64,000 nucleotides of DNA. It comes from Novosphingobium sp. RL4 (GTDB lineage: Bacteria; Pseudomonadota; Alphaproteobacteria; Sphingomonadales; Sphingomonadaceae). The stretch lies in the NCBI RefSeq assembly GCF_035658495.1, contig NZ_CP141944.1, positions 388,501 through 452,500 on the forward strand. The letters run 5' to 3'. Each line of letters opens with the position of its first letter. Within the stretch, counting starts at the first letter, position 1. The notes beneath the pieces are model-generated. The model made no database searches. It saw only the letters and a list, made by a program, of their open reading frames with translations, and was not told where the DNA came from. Positions 10,823 through 19,508 of this stretch are shown here, piece by piece. The position numbers were made by a program, and so were the translations under genes.

Positions 10823-11827
10823 TCAATCATCTTCATCCTCGTATCCCACCAGCGCCAGCGCCCGCGCGGTTCGCTGATTCAACTGGCACCAGCGCAGCAT
10901 CGCTTCCTCGCGCCCATGCGTGATCCAGGTCTCGGCAGGATTCACGTCGATCACGGTTTGAGTCAGTTCGTCCCAATCCGCATGATCGGAAATCACCAGC
11001 GGCAGTTCGACCATCCGCTGCCGGGCGCGCTGGCGCACCCGCATCCAGCCCGAGGCCATGGCGGTGATCGGATCGGGGAGGCGGCGGCTCCAGCGGTCGT
11101 TGAGGGCGGAAGGCGGCGCGATGACCACACTTCCGGCGAGGTCCGACTTCGTGACGTCACTCACCATCCGCAGTTCGCCGAGATCGACGCCGAGTTCCTC
11201 GTAAAGCCGGCACATCCGCTCCATCGCGCCATGCAGGTAGATGGCGTCATGATGTCCTGCGCGGCGCAGTTCGGCGATCAGGCGCTGCGCCTTGCCGAGG
11301 GCATAGGCACCGACCAGCACGCAGCGCTGCGGATTGACGGCGAGGGCGGAGAGCAGTCTGGCGATCTCGTGCTCGACGGGGGGGTGGCGGAATACGGGAA
11401 GGCCGAAGGTGGCTTCGGTGATGAGGACATCGCAGGGCGTCACTTCGAAGGGCGGGCAGGTGGGATCGGCGCGGCGCTTGAAATCGCCGGTCACGATGAT
11501 GCGCTCGCCGGCATGTTCGAGGAGAATCTGTGCGGAGCCCAGGACGTGCCCGGCAGGGATGTAAGTGGCGGATACGCCGCCGGCGAGCTTCAGCGTCTCA
11601 TGATAGGCGACCGGCACGGCGCCCTCGGAAGTTGCGTAGCGCAACTTCATGATGGCGAGCGTTTCCGGCGTGGCGACCGTTTCGCCGTGCCCGCCGCGCG
11701 CATGGTCAGAGTGGCCGTGAGTCACCAGTGCCCGCGCCACCGGGCGGGCGGGATCGATCCAGCAATCGGCGGGGACGACGTGGATTCCCCAGGGCTCAGG
11801 TCGGATCCAGGAGAAATCGCGAGGCAT
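10823..11827 (-). CDS. Ligase-associated MBL-fold exonuclease
   Basis: A 334-residue metallo-beta-lactamase-fold protein of the SNM1/CPSF-like nuclease group paired with the downstream ATP-dependent ligase. The metal-binding HGHSDHARGG motif is near residue 34, VTGDFKR supplies a metal-bridging Asp, and a later SDHADWDEL and ITHGREEAM complete the beta-CASP-type pattern. Its predicted role is DNA end processing before ligation. The ATG at 11827 follows the clpA terminator, so this is the first gene of its unit. Confidence 0.85.
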   Translation of the reverse strand: MPRDFSWIRPEPWGIHVVPADCWIDPARPVARALVTHGHSDHARGGHGETVATPETLAIMKLRYATSEGAVPVAYHETLKLAGGVSATYIPAGHVLGSAQILLEHAGERIIVTGDFKRRADPTCPPFEVTPCDVLITEATFGLPVFRHPPVEHEIARLLSALAVNPQRCVLVGAYALGKAQRLIAELRRAGHHDAIYLHGAMERMCRLYEELGVDLGELRMVSDVTKSDLAGSVVIAPPSALNDRWSRRLPDPITAMASGWMRVRQRARQRMVELPLVISDHADWDELTQTVIDVNPAETWITHGREEAMLRWCQLNQRTARALALVGYEDEDD

Positions 11828-11834
11828 GTGAGCA

Positions 11835-11870
11835 AAATGGGGCAGGAACCCTGTGGTTCCCGCCCCATTT
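11835..11870 (-). terminator. Terminator after clpA
   Basis: AAATGGGGC (11835-11843) pairs with GCCCCATTT (11862-11870). After one mismatch, GGAACC pairs with GGTTCC around a CTGT loop. It sits between the clpA stop and the exonuclease start on the minus strand. Confidence 0.7.
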
Positions 11871-11909
11871 CCTGATCGTCGATCCTGCTGGCCCGCGGGG
11901 GCCGTGCGA

Positions 11910-14279
11910 TCAGTCGTCCGCGTTGGCTTCCGACTGGGGACCGGGCTTCTTGGCCGACTTCTTTGCGGCCGGGGCCTTCTTGCCCTTGACCACCTTGGGC
12001 GCGGCGGGCGTCAGTTCGAAGTTCAGCGCGTCTTCCTTGACGGAGACGTGAACCTCGCCGCCCTGCGCCAGCTTGCCGAACAGCAGTTCTTCCGCCAGCG
12101 GCTGCTTGACCTTCTCCTGAATGACGCGCGACATCGGGCGGGCACCGTAGAGCTTGTCATAGCCGCGGTGGCCGAGCCATTCGCGCGCATCGGAGTCGAA
12201 CTGGATGTGGACGTTCTGGTCGGCCAGCTGGAGTTCGAGCTGGAGAATGAACTTGTCCACGACCCGGCTGATCGTTTCCTTGCCGAGATAGGCGAAGGGC
12301 ACGATGGCATCGAGACGGTTGCGGAATTCCGGGGTGAAGAGCTGCTTCACCGCTTCCTCGCCGGCATCCGCCTTGGAAACGTCGCCGAAACCGATGCCTG
12401 ACTTGGCCATGTCCGATGCGCCCGCGTTCGTGGTCATGATGAGCACGATATTGCGGAAGTCCACGGTCTTGCCGTGGTGGTCGGTCAGGCGGCCGTTGTC
12501 CATCACCTGCAGCAGGATGTTGAACAGGTCGGGGTGTGCCTTTTCGATTTCGTCGAGAAGCAGGACCGCATGCGGCTGCTGGTCGACGGCATCGGTGAGC
12601 AACCCGCCCTGATCGAACCCGACATAGCCCGGAGGCGCGCCGATCAGGCGGCTGACCGAGTGACGCTCCATGTATTCGGACATGTCGAAGCGCTGCATCG
12701 GAATGCCCATGACCGCGGCGAGCTGCTTGGCCACTTCAGTCTTGCCGACGCCGGTAGGGCCGGAGAACAGGAACGAGCCGATCGGCTTGTCCGGATCGCG
12801 AAGCCCCGCACGGCTCAGCTTCATCGCGGTGGAAAGCACCCCGATCGCCTTGTCCTGGCCGAACACCACGCGCTTCAGGTCGCGTTCGAGATTCTCGAGC
12901 GCCTTCTTGTCGTCCGAGCTGACCGACTTGGGCGGGATGCGCGCCATCGTGGCGATCACCTGCTCGATCTCGCGGGCGGTGATCGTCTTCTTGCGGCGGC
13001 TGGGGGGCACCAGCATCTGCATCGCGCCCACTTCGTCGATCACGTCGATCGCCTTGTCGGGCAGCTTGCGATCATTGATGTAGCGCGCCGAAAGCTCGAC
13101 CGCGGTCTTGATCGCGTCCGGCGTGTACTTGACCTTGTGGTGTTCCTCGAACGCGGTACGCAGGCCGCGCAGGATCTTGATCGTGTCTTCCACGGTGGGT
13201 TCGTTCACGTCGATCTTCTGGAACCGGCGCAGCAGGGCGCGGTCCTTCTCGAAGTGGTTGCGGAACTCCTTGTAGGTGGTCGAACCGATGCAGCGGATCG
13301 TCCCGCCCGACAGCGCGGGCTTGAGCAGGTTCGAGGCATCCATCGCGCCGCCGCTGGTGGCGCCGGCGCCGATCACCGTGTGGATCTCGTCGATGAACAG
13401 GATCGCGTGCGGCATCTTCTCCAGTTCGGAGACGACCTGCTTCAGGCGTTCCTCGAAGTCGCCGCGATAGCGGGTGCCGGCCAGCAGGCTGCCCATGTCG
13501 AGCGAGTAGATCACCGCTTCGGCCAGGACTTCGGGCACTTCGCCTTCGACGATCTTGCGCGCCAGACCTTCGGCGATGGCGGTCTTGCCGACGCCGGGAT
13601 CGCCCACATAGAGCGGGTTGTTCTTCGAACGGCGGCAGAGGATCTGGATCGTGCGGTCCACTTCGGGGCCGCGGCCGATCAGCGGGTCGACCTTGCCCAG
13701 CAGCGCCTTCTCGTTGAGATTGACGGTGAACTGGTCGAGCGCCGAATCCTTCTTGCTGGCGTTCTTGGCCTCGGCCTTTTCCTCGGGCGTGGGGGCGTGT
13801 TCCTCGTTGCCCTTGGAGCTGCGGTCTTCCACGCGCTTGCCGCCCTTGCCGATGCCGTGGCTGATGTAGCTGACGGCGTCGAGGCGGCTCATGTCCTGCT
13901 GCTGCAGGAAGTAGACGGCGTAGGAATCGCGTTCGGAGAACAGCGCGACCAGCACGTTGGCGCCGGTGACGGTATCCTTGCCAGAGGACTGGACGTGCAG
14001 GATCGCGCGCTGGATCACGCGCTGGAAGCCTGCCGTGGGGGCGGGATCGCCCTTTTCCTCGGTCTTGAGCGACTGGTATTCCTGGTCGAGGTACTGGCGC
14101 ACCACGTCACCGAGGTCGCCAAGGTCCACGCCACATGCCTGCATGACCTGTGCCGCGTCCGGATCGTCGATCAGGGCGAGCAGCAGGTGCTCTAGCGTGG
14201 CGTACTCATGGCTGCGCTCGGAAGCGTGCGACAGGGCCGAGTGCAGTGTCTTTTCCAGGCTTTGCGCGAAACTTGGCAT
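11910..14279 (-). CDS. clpA: ATP-dependent Clp protease ATP-binding subunit ClpA
   Basis: A 789-residue class I Clp ATPase, the usual ClpA length. Two Clp-N repeats (residues 1-145) are followed by AAA domain 1 with Walker A GDPGVGKT and AAA domain 2 with GPTGVGKT, and there is no ClpB-type middle coiled coil. With ClpP it unfolds and degrades N-degron and other substrates. The C-terminus carries an unusual Lys/Ala-rich tail. The adaptor gene clpS, often next to clpA, is not here; a DUF1192 gene lies upstream instead. The ribosome-binding site before ATG 14279 is weak. Confidence 0.95.
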   Translation of the reverse strand: MPSFAQSLEKTLHSALSHASERSHEYATLEHLLLALIDDPDAAQVMQACGVDLGDLGDVVRQYLDQEYQSLKTEEKGDPAPTAGFQRVIQRAILHVQSSGKDTVTGANVLVALFSERDSYAVYFLQQQDMSRLDAVSYISHGIGKGGKRVEDRSSKGNEEHAPTPEEKAEAKNASKKDSALDQFTVNLNEKALLGKVDPLIGRGPEVDRTIQILCRRSKNNPLYVGDPGVGKTAIAEGLARKIVEGEVPEVLAEAVIYSLDMGSLLAGTRYRGDFEERLKQVVSELEKMPHAILFIDEIHTVIGAGATSGGAMDASNLLKPALSGGTIRCIGSTTYKEFRNHFEKDRALLRRFQKIDVNEPTVEDTIKILRGLRTAFEEHHKVKYTPDAIKTAVELSARYINDRKLPDKAIDVIDEVGAMQMLVPPSRRKKTITAREIEQVIATMARIPPKSVSSDDKKALENLERDLKRVVFGQDKAIGVLSTAMKLSRAGLRDPDKPIGSFLFSGPTGVGKTEVAKQLAAVMGIPMQRFDMSEYMERHSVSRLIGAPPGYVGFDQGGLLTDAVDQQPHAVLLLDEIEKAHPDLFNILLQVMDNGRLTDHHGKTVDFRNIVLIMTTNAGASDMAKSGIGFGDVSKADAGEEAVKQLFTPEFRNRLDAIVPFAYLGKETISRVVDKFILQLELQLADQNVHIQFDSDAREWLGHRGYDKLYGARPMSRVIQEKVKQPLAEELLFGKLAQGGEVHVSVKEDALNFELTPAAPKVVKGKKAPAAKKSAKKPGPQSEANADD

Positions 14280-14425
14280 CTAGAAGACTTTCATTTGGGA
14301 GGGAGACTCTCCTTGCGGGGGAGTTTTGATAGGGCTTCGTTTCAACTCATATATAGGGTCGCTCAGGAGGGTTGCGAGGTTGACGTGAAAGGTAAGGTCC
14401 GGGATCGGGCCCAGTGTGACGACGA

Positions 14426-14659
14426 TCATGATTGCTTCGGCCTGAACAGGGCATCCGCGGCGCGCATGTGCGCGGCCGATTTCTGCCGGTGAGCCTTGAT
14501 GCGTTCGATTTCTGCTTCGAGAAGCGTGACGCGTGCGTCGAGTTCGTCCAGCGAAAAGCGATCTAGGCTTTCGCTGGCGAGAAGGCTGGCGGCACCAAGT
14601 TCAGCCCTTCCGGGGTTGTTCTCGGATGACCACCGCCGCGGTCGATCGTCGTCGTCCAT
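14426..14659 (-). CDS. DUF1192 family small protein
   Basis: A 77-residue protein with the DUF1192 signature SLDELDARVTLLEAEIERIKAH at about residues 33-54 (given in the family as LDEL-E-RI-LL--EI-R). It looks like a short amphipathic or coiled-coil helix. The function is unknown. It lies 146 nt upstream of clpA and is divergent from the quinone oxidoreductase. Confidence 0.75.
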   Translation of the reverse strand: MDDDDRPRRWSSENNPGRAELGAASLLASESLDRFSLDELDARVTLLEAEIERIKAHRQKSAAHMRAADALFRPKQS

Positions 14660-14748
14660 TGCAATGCAGCATCGGACTGTACTTCGGCACTGTCAATGGC
14701 CAGAAATTATGTTCCACTTCAAAGTGGGACTGTGGCAACAGGATGATC

Positions 14749-15750
14749 ATGTTAGCCAACCTACCCAGTACGATGACCGCGATCGGCTTCGAAACGCCCG
14801 GCGGTCCCGAGGTTCTCCGGCCCGTGACGGTGCCCGTTCCGTCGCCCGGTTCCGGCGAGGTTCTCGTCAGGGTTGCCTTTGCCGGCGTCAATCGTCCGGA
14901 CGTGGTGCAGCGACAGGGCAAGTATCCGCCGCCGCCCGGCGCATCGCCGCTGCCGGGGCTGGAAATCTCGGGCCGGATCGCCGCGCTGGGCGAAGGCGTG
15001 AGCGAATTCGTGCCGGGGCAGGCCGTCTGCGCACTGGTGGCGGGCGGCGGTTATGCCGAATATTGCATCGCCAAGGTGGGCGCCTGCCTCCCGGTGCCCG
15101 AATCGCTTTCTCTCGCTGAGGCGGCGGCCTTGCCCGAGACCCTGTTTACCGTGTGGCACAACGTGTTCGAACGCGGCTGGGCGCGGGAAGGGGAGACCAT
15201 CCTCATCCATGGCGGCACCAGCGGCATCGGCACCATGGCAACCATGCTGTGCCGCCAGTTCGGCCTTACCGTGATCGTGACCTGCGGTTCGCCCGCCAAG
15301 TGCGCCCGCGCGCTGGAGATCGGCGCCGACCATGCGATCGACTACAGGAGCGTCGATTTCGTCGAGGAAGTCGCCCGGATCACCGGGGGCAGGGGTGTGG
15401 ACCTCGTGCTGGACATGATCGCGGGAGATTACGTCTCGCGCAATCTGAAGTGCCTTGCGCCCGATGGCCGGCATGTCACCATTGCCGTGCAGGGCGGCGC
15501 GAAGGCGGAAATCAACATGGCCGTCGTCATGAGCCGCCGGTACACGCTGACCGGATCGACGCTGCGTCCGCGCACGGATTCGTTCAAGGCGCTGCTCGCC
15601 CAGGAGATTCGCGCCAATGCCTGGCCGCTGGTCGAGGATGGGGTGCTGCGCCCGGTCATGGACACCCGATTCCCGCTCGCCGAGGCCGCTGCGGCCCATG
15701 CGCGGATGGAGGCGGGCGACCACGTTGGAAAGATCGTGCTCGAAGTCTGA
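14749..15750 (+). CDS. NAD(P)H quinone oxidoreductase (zinc-free MDR family)
   Basis: A 333-residue medium-chain reductase of the quinone oxidoreductase/PIG3 type. The GroES-like domain has AFAGVNRPDVVQRQGKYPPP, and the Rossmann domain has the nucleotide-binding IHGGTSGIGTMA. No catalytic zinc cysteines are present. The likely reaction is NADPH-dependent reduction of quinones or enones. ATG 14749 is chosen for the CAGGA a few bases upstream; ATG 14773 (MTAIGFETPGG) is an equally plausible family-like start. The frame is open back to 14533, but that stretch overlaps the divergent DUF1192 gene. Confidence 0.85.
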   Translation: MLANLPSTMTAIGFETPGGPEVLRPVTVPVPSPGSGEVLVRVAFAGVNRPDVVQRQGKYPPPPGASPLPGLEISGRIAALGEGVSEFVPGQAVCALVAGGGYAEYCIAKVGACLPVPESLSLAEAAALPETLFTVWHNVFERGWAREGETILIHGGTSGIGTMATMLCRQFGLTVIVTCGSPAKCARALEIGADHAIDYRSVDFVEEVARITGGRGVDLVLDMIAGDYVSRNLKCLAPDGRHVTIAVQGGAKAEINMAVVMSRRYTLTGSTLRPRTDSFKALLAQEIRANAWPLVEDGVLRPVMDTRFPLAEAAAAHARMEAGDHVGKIVLEV

Positions 15751-15853
15751 TCGGGTCCGGGACGAATCGCAGCAGCGGCAAGCAGAACAGAGTTGCCGAA
15801 AGCTAGGCTTTTGCTTGCCGAATGGACAAAGTTTCCCTAAATCGGCTCTGTAC

Positions 15854-15876
15854 GGCCGCTCCGCGAAGGGGCGGCC
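15854..15876 (+). terminator. Terminator-like hairpin in the trcR leader
   Basis: GGCCGCTCC (15854-15862) pairs with GGGGCGGCC (15868-15876) around GCGAA, followed by CTTATTGTTT. It has the form of an intrinsic terminator but ends only 27 nt before the trcR ATG. It may end the upstream oxidoreductase transcript, a small RNA, or act as a leader attenuator; the sequence alone does not decide. Confidence 0.55.
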
Positions 15877-15903
15877 CTTATTGTTTCCGCCGGAGATAGA
15901 GAC

Positions 15904-16611
15904 ATGAGCCAGCCCACTCCGCTGATGCCGCACGCGACCGCCTCGTGGCTGGTCGATACCACTGCGTTGACCTTCGAGCAGATCGCAGAGTTCTGCGGCC
16001 TGCACATGCTCGAAGTTCAGGCGATGGCCGATGACCTGGCATCCAGCAAGTATACCGGACGCGATCCCGTGCGTTCGGGCGAACTGACCATGGAAGAGAT
16101 CGAGAAGGGCCAGGCAAACCCGGAGTACAAGCTCCGTATGCACAAGGTTCCGGTCACCTCCAGCCGTACCAAGGGCCCGCGCTACACGCCGGTGTCCAAG
16201 CGTCAGGACAAGCCCGACGGCATCGCATGGATCCTGCGCAACCACCCCGAGGTTTCGGACGCGCAGATCGGCAAGCTGATCGGCACCACCCGCAACACGA
16301 TCGCCGCGATCCGCGACCGTTCGCACTGGAACATCGCCAACATCACGCCGAAGGACCCGGTCACGCTGGGCCTCTGTTCGCAGCGTGAACTCGACTTCAT
16401 CGTCTTCAAGGCCGCCAAGAAGGCCGGCATCCAGGACGATGGCCAGAGCGACGAACGTCTGACCGACGATCGCGACGCCCTGATCGAGGAACTGCGCGCC
16501 GAACGCGAAGCCGCCTCGCGCGCGGCCAGCGAAGCCGCGCAGGAAGCCGAAGTCGCCGCCTGGCTCGAAGCCAAGCGCGCTGCCGAGGCTGCCGGAGAAA
16601 CCGGCGAGTAA
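15904..16611 (+). CDS. trcR: TrcR/DUF1013 cell-cycle transcriptional regulator
   Basis: A 235-residue DUF1013 protein with the conserved opening MPHATASWLVDTTALTF and DLASSKYTGRDP. A putative helix-turn-helix segment (SDAQIGKLIGTTRNTIAAI) lies near residues 118-136, and the Ala/Glu-rich helical tail is family-typical. In Caulobacter TrcR associates with RNA polymerase and affects cell-cycle gene expression. ATG 15904 has GGAGA 9 nt upstream. The gene is closed by a strong terminator at 16676-16714. Confidence 0.9.
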   Translation: MSQPTPLMPHATASWLVDTTALTFEQIAEFCGLHMLEVQAMADDLASSKYTGRDPVRSGELTMEEIEKGQANPEYKLRMHKVPVTSSRTKGPRYTPVSKRQDKPDGIAWILRNHPEVSDAQIGKLIGTTRNTIAAIRDRSHWNIANITPKDPVTLGLCSQRELDFIVFKAAKKAGIQDDGQSDERLTDDRDALIEELRAEREAASRAASEAAQEAEVAAWLEAKRAAEAAGETGE

Positions 16612-16675
16612 CCCGGCACCCGGATCAGGGAATAGCGGATCGCCCCGATCCGCCGTTCCCTTCCGCTGGAACACG

Positions 16676-16714
16676 AAAACGCCCGCGAGCAGGCTTGCTG
16701 CTCGCGGGCGTTTT
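16676..16714. terminator. Bidirectional terminator between trcR and the lipoprotein gene
   Basis: AAAACGCCCGCGAGCA (16676-16691) pairs perfectly with its complement at 16699-16714 around a 7-nt loop. A/T runs on both sides serve the two convergent genes. Confidence 0.9.
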
Positions 16715-16767
16715 CGCATGTGCGCGGTGCGCTTTCGCGTATCCCGGATTCCCCGACAACCTGCCGG

Positions 16768-17187
16768 TCAGGGCTTGCGCAGCGCGGCGATGCAGGCGGC
16801 GCGGTCAACGTCCTGCCCGTCGGAAGAACGGCGGGCATCGATATAAGTGGCGACCGGCTCCTTCGAACTGGTCGAGGGGTAAAGGAAGATGTCCAGCAGG
16901 CAGGCATTCCCGGTGAACTGCAGTTTGCGGGCATCGCCTTCCCATACATTGAGACGGGGCTGGCCGAACATGTGCACGAGCTGGCCCTCGTTCGATCCGA
17001 TCACGCCTTCGACGCCGGGGATGGTCTGGATGCTGGGATTGCGCGCGGTATGCGAGGGCTGGCGAACCGCGGGGATCCGGCTGCCGCGCTGGGGCGGGGC
17101 GGTCGGCGTGCTGGAAACTCCGCCCGAAGTGCTCGAACAGGCGGCCAGCAATGCGGCCATCGCAGCGGCGGCAAGAGGGCCGCGCAT
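16768..17187 (-). CDS. Predicted lipoprotein of unknown function
   Basis: A 139-residue protein with a lipoprotein signal: Met-Arg, a hydrophobic Ala/Leu stretch and the lipobox LLAAC around residue 16. A Ser/Thr/Pro-rich linker comes next. The C-terminal part (GSNEGQLVHMFGQPRLNVWEGDARKLQF in pieces, then CLLDIFLYP) recalls small periplasmic SmpA-like or nuclear-transport-factor-like domains seen in alphaproteobacteria, but I do not recognise it firmly. ATG 17187 is chosen because it starts the signal peptide; the frame is open further upstream. Confidence 0.7.
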   Translation of the reverse strand: MRGPLAAAAMAALLAACSSTSGGVSSTPTAPPQRGSRIPAVRQPSHTARNPSIQTIPGVEGVIGSNEGQLVHMFGQPRLNVWEGDARKLQFTGNACLLDIFLYPSTSSKEPVATYIDARRSSDGQDVDRAACIAALRKP

Positions 17188-17420
17188 TGCCGGCCACCGG
17201 GGCGCGGGCCTCTGAAGCGCGAACCACCTAAGCGCGGCGGGGCGAGAAACGGAACGGCGAAAAGCGGGAAGGGAGGCCCGGGCCTGGCTCTGGTCGATCA
17301 TGGTCACGCCCGGCATCGCGCGGCGTTCCGAAGCTGTCAACTGCCGCCACGCTTGCGAAGCGGCGGGCTGCACGCTACTCGCGACCTGACTTCCAGACAA
17401 TTCCAAGGACTCTTTTCCGC

Positions 17421-18428
17421 ATGGCCCAATCCCCCGTGCCGCCCAGCCTCGACGTGATTGCCATCGGCAACGCCATCATCGACGTCATCGCCAACTGCGA
17501 GGACTCGCTGATCGAGGAACTCGGCCTGTCGCGCGGCGGCATGATGCTGATCGACGCCGACCAGGCGAAGAGCCTCTACGACGCCATGGGCCCCGCCCGC
17601 GAGATTTCGGGCGGTTCCGCCGCCAACACGCTGGCCGGTCTTGCCGCGCTCGGCGCGCGCTGCGCTTTCATCGGCCAGGTCGCCGAAGACCAGCTCGGCG
17701 AAGTGTTCACGCATGACATCCGCGCCGGCGGCATCGCCTTCGACGTTCCGGCCCGCCCCGGCAACCCGCCGACGGCGCGCTGCCTGATCTTCGTCACGCC
17801 CGACGGCCAGCGCACGATGAACACCTTCCTCGGCGCATCCCACTACCTTCCCGCAGAAGCGCTGGACGAAAGCGCCATCGCCAGCGCGGCCGTGCTGTAC
17901 CTCGAAGGCTACCTCTGGGACCCGGAAGAACCGCGCGCGGCCATGCGCAAGGCGATCGAGGCTGCCCGTTCGGCAGGCCGGAAGATCGCCTTCACCCCTT
18001 CGGAATGCTTCGTGATCGACCGTCACCGCGCCGATTTCCTCGACCTGATCGAGACCGGCAAGATCGACGTGCTGTTCTGCAACGAACACGAGATGGCGGC
18101 GCTCGTCGGCCATGACGATTTCGAGAAGGCCGTTGCCGAACTGGCGCCGAAGATTCCGGTGCTGGTCGTCACGCGCGGTGCGGACGGCGCCGAGGCGTTC
18201 TCGGACGGCCAGCGCGCCAGGGTCGGCGCCGAGCCGATCGGGCGCGTGGTGGACACCACCGGCGCGGGCGATCTCTTCGCCGCCGGCTTCCTGTTCGGCC
18301 ATGTGCGCGGAAAGAGCCTTGAGGAATGCCTCAAGTATGGCGCGATCTGCGCCTGCGAGATCATCTCGCACTACGGTGCCCGCCCTGAGGCGGACCTCCA
18401 GGCGCTGATCGCCGAACGCGTCGGCTGA
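17421..18428 (+). CDS. PfkB family kinase, probable adenosine kinase
   Basis: A 335-residue ribokinase-fold sugar/nucleoside kinase. The glycine-rich substrate region is SGGSAANTLAGLAALG near residue 66. The C-terminal PfkB signature DTTGAGDLFAAGFLFG (about residues 278-293) contains the catalytic Asp. Close relatives in alphaproteobacteria are annotated as adenosine kinase, phosphorylating adenosine to AMP with ATP; another nucleoside or sugar substrate cannot be excluded. It is monocistronic, with a strong terminator following. Confidence 0.85.
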   Translation: MAQSPVPPSLDVIAIGNAIIDVIANCEDSLIEELGLSRGGMMLIDADQAKSLYDAMGPAREISGGSAANTLAGLAALGARCAFIGQVAEDQLGEVFTHDIRAGGIAFDVPARPGNPPTARCLIFVTPDGQRTMNTFLGASHYLPAEALDESAIASAAVLYLEGYLWDPEEPRAAMRKAIEAARSAGRKIAFTPSECFVIDRHRADFLDLIETGKIDVLFCNEHEMAALVGHDDFEKAVAELAPKIPVLVVTRGADGAEAFSDGQRARVGAEPIGRVVDTTGAGDLFAAGFLFGHVRGKSLEECLKYGAICACEIISHYGARPEADLQALIAERVG

Positions 18429-18453
18429 TCCGGCCGGGCCGGCAGCGGCAGGA

Positions 18454-18489
18454 AAAGAGGGCTCCGTTCGCAAGAACGGAGCCCTCTTT
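18454..18489 (+). terminator. Terminator after the PfkB kinase
   Basis: AAAGAGGGCTCCGTTC (18454-18469) pairs perfectly over 16 bp with 18474-18489 around a GCAA tetraloop and ends in CTCTTT. Confidence 0.9.
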
Positions 18490-18558
18490 GCGTCCGGCAC
18501 GGCGTTGACGCGGCGCCTTTTGCGCGCGAGGCTGGCCTTTTCCCGATCAGGAGCACTC

Positions 18559-19095
18559 ATGGCCCAGCACATACCGGCTCACGATCCACAGGGCGAACCG
18601 GCCCTCATCGACTTCGAGGCAAGCTGCCTGCCGGAATACGGCCCGTCCTATCCCATCGAGGTGGCGGTGGCGCGGGTCGACGGGCAAAGCCGTGCTTGGC
18701 TGATAAGACCCCTTCCGGTGTGGCGGACGTGGGACTGGTCGGAAGAGGCCGAGGCGCTGCACGGCATCAGCTTTGCCACTCTCGAATCGGAGGGGCTTCC
18801 GCCGGAGCAGGTGCTGTCCGAACTCATCGCCTTCGTGGGGGACCGGCAGGTCTATTCCGATGCCGATCTCGACCAGTACTGGCTGGAAATCCTGTGCCAG
18901 GGAATCGGAGAAAGCCTGCCGTTCCCGATCCGCTTCCTGGGGGAATGGATGGTCGGGCAGGGCGTTTCGCGCGAACAGGTCGATGCGGCGCTGGAAGAGG
19001 CCCGGATTCGCCTGCCGGCGGAACACCTTGCCCGCGAGGATGCCAAGCGCCTCGCGATGGTCGTCAAACTGCTGATGGAGAATGAACCGGCATGA
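18559..19095 (+). CDS. DEDDh 3'-5' exonuclease-like protein
   Basis: A 178-residue protein I read as DnaQ-fold. LIDFEAS near residue 14 gives the D-x-E of ExoI, VYSDADLDQYW near residue 102 the second Asp motif, and HLAREDAKRLAM near residue 156 the H-x4-D of ExoIII. The spacing fits a compact exonuclease domain. The substrate is unknown and the family match is from motifs only. ATG 18559 has AGGAG 8 nt upstream. The ATGA overlap with the next gene implies coupling. Confidence 0.65.
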   Translation: MAQHIPAHDPQGEPALIDFEASCLPEYGPSYPIEVAVARVDGQSRAWLIRPLPVWRTWDWSEEAEALHGISFATLESEGLPPEQVLSELIAFVGDRQVYSDADLDQYWLEILCQGIGESLPFPIRFLGEWMVGQGVSREQVDAALEEARIRLPAEHLAREDAKRLAMVVKLLMENEPA

Positions 19096-19508
19096 TCACC
19101 CGTGAAGCGACGATGCTGCGCGTCCATGTTCCCGTTACGCAGGAGACTCTTGCCGCCATGCTGGCGGGAGACGGCGAGGCGGCGGAGCGCGACCCGGTTC
19201 TCGCATCGATCCTGGCGACGATTCGCGAGGACAACCAGCTCGGCAATTTCGGCTTCTACAAGGGCGTGGTCGAGATGGGCCTGGGCTGGGAGAGCTTCGT
19301 GCCCGGGCAGGATGCGACGCCCACGGTCGGAGAATCCGGCAAGATCAGCCTTTCACCGACCGTGGTGGTCAAGGTCCACGCGCCCTGCCGCGCCGACGAC
19401 CCGACGTTTCGCCAGGCGGTGGACCGCATCATGGCGATTCACCCGTGGGAAACGCCGGTAATCGAGATCGCCCCGCTGCGGCTCGTCTGCCGGGAGATCA
19501 GAAGGTAG
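19092..19508 (+). CDS. Nif3/YqfO-insert-like domain protein
   Basis: A 138-residue protein. After VHVPVTQETLAAML it shows LGNFGF, WESFVPGQDATPTVGESGKI and HPWETPVIEI (the first two split across about 70 residues). This follows the pattern of the insert domain of Nif3/YqfO proteins (GxxGNY...FxPxxGANPxxGExGK...HPYEEPxYD) without the flanking Nif3 domain. The fold is likely; the function is unknown. It overlaps the exonuclease-like gene by 4 nt and converges on the next gene with an 11-nt overlap. Confidence 0.6.
   Translation: MITREATMLRVHVPVTQETLAAMLAGDGEAAERDPVLASILATIREDNQLGNFGFYKGVVEMGLGWESFVPGQDATPTVGESGKISLSPTVVVKVHAPCRADDPTFRQAVDRIMAIHPWETPVIEIAPLRLVCREIRR

Noticed and set aside
12474..14195. 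573-codon plus-strand frame over clpA
   Set aside because: Mirror frame of a highly conserved gene, with no start signal or family.
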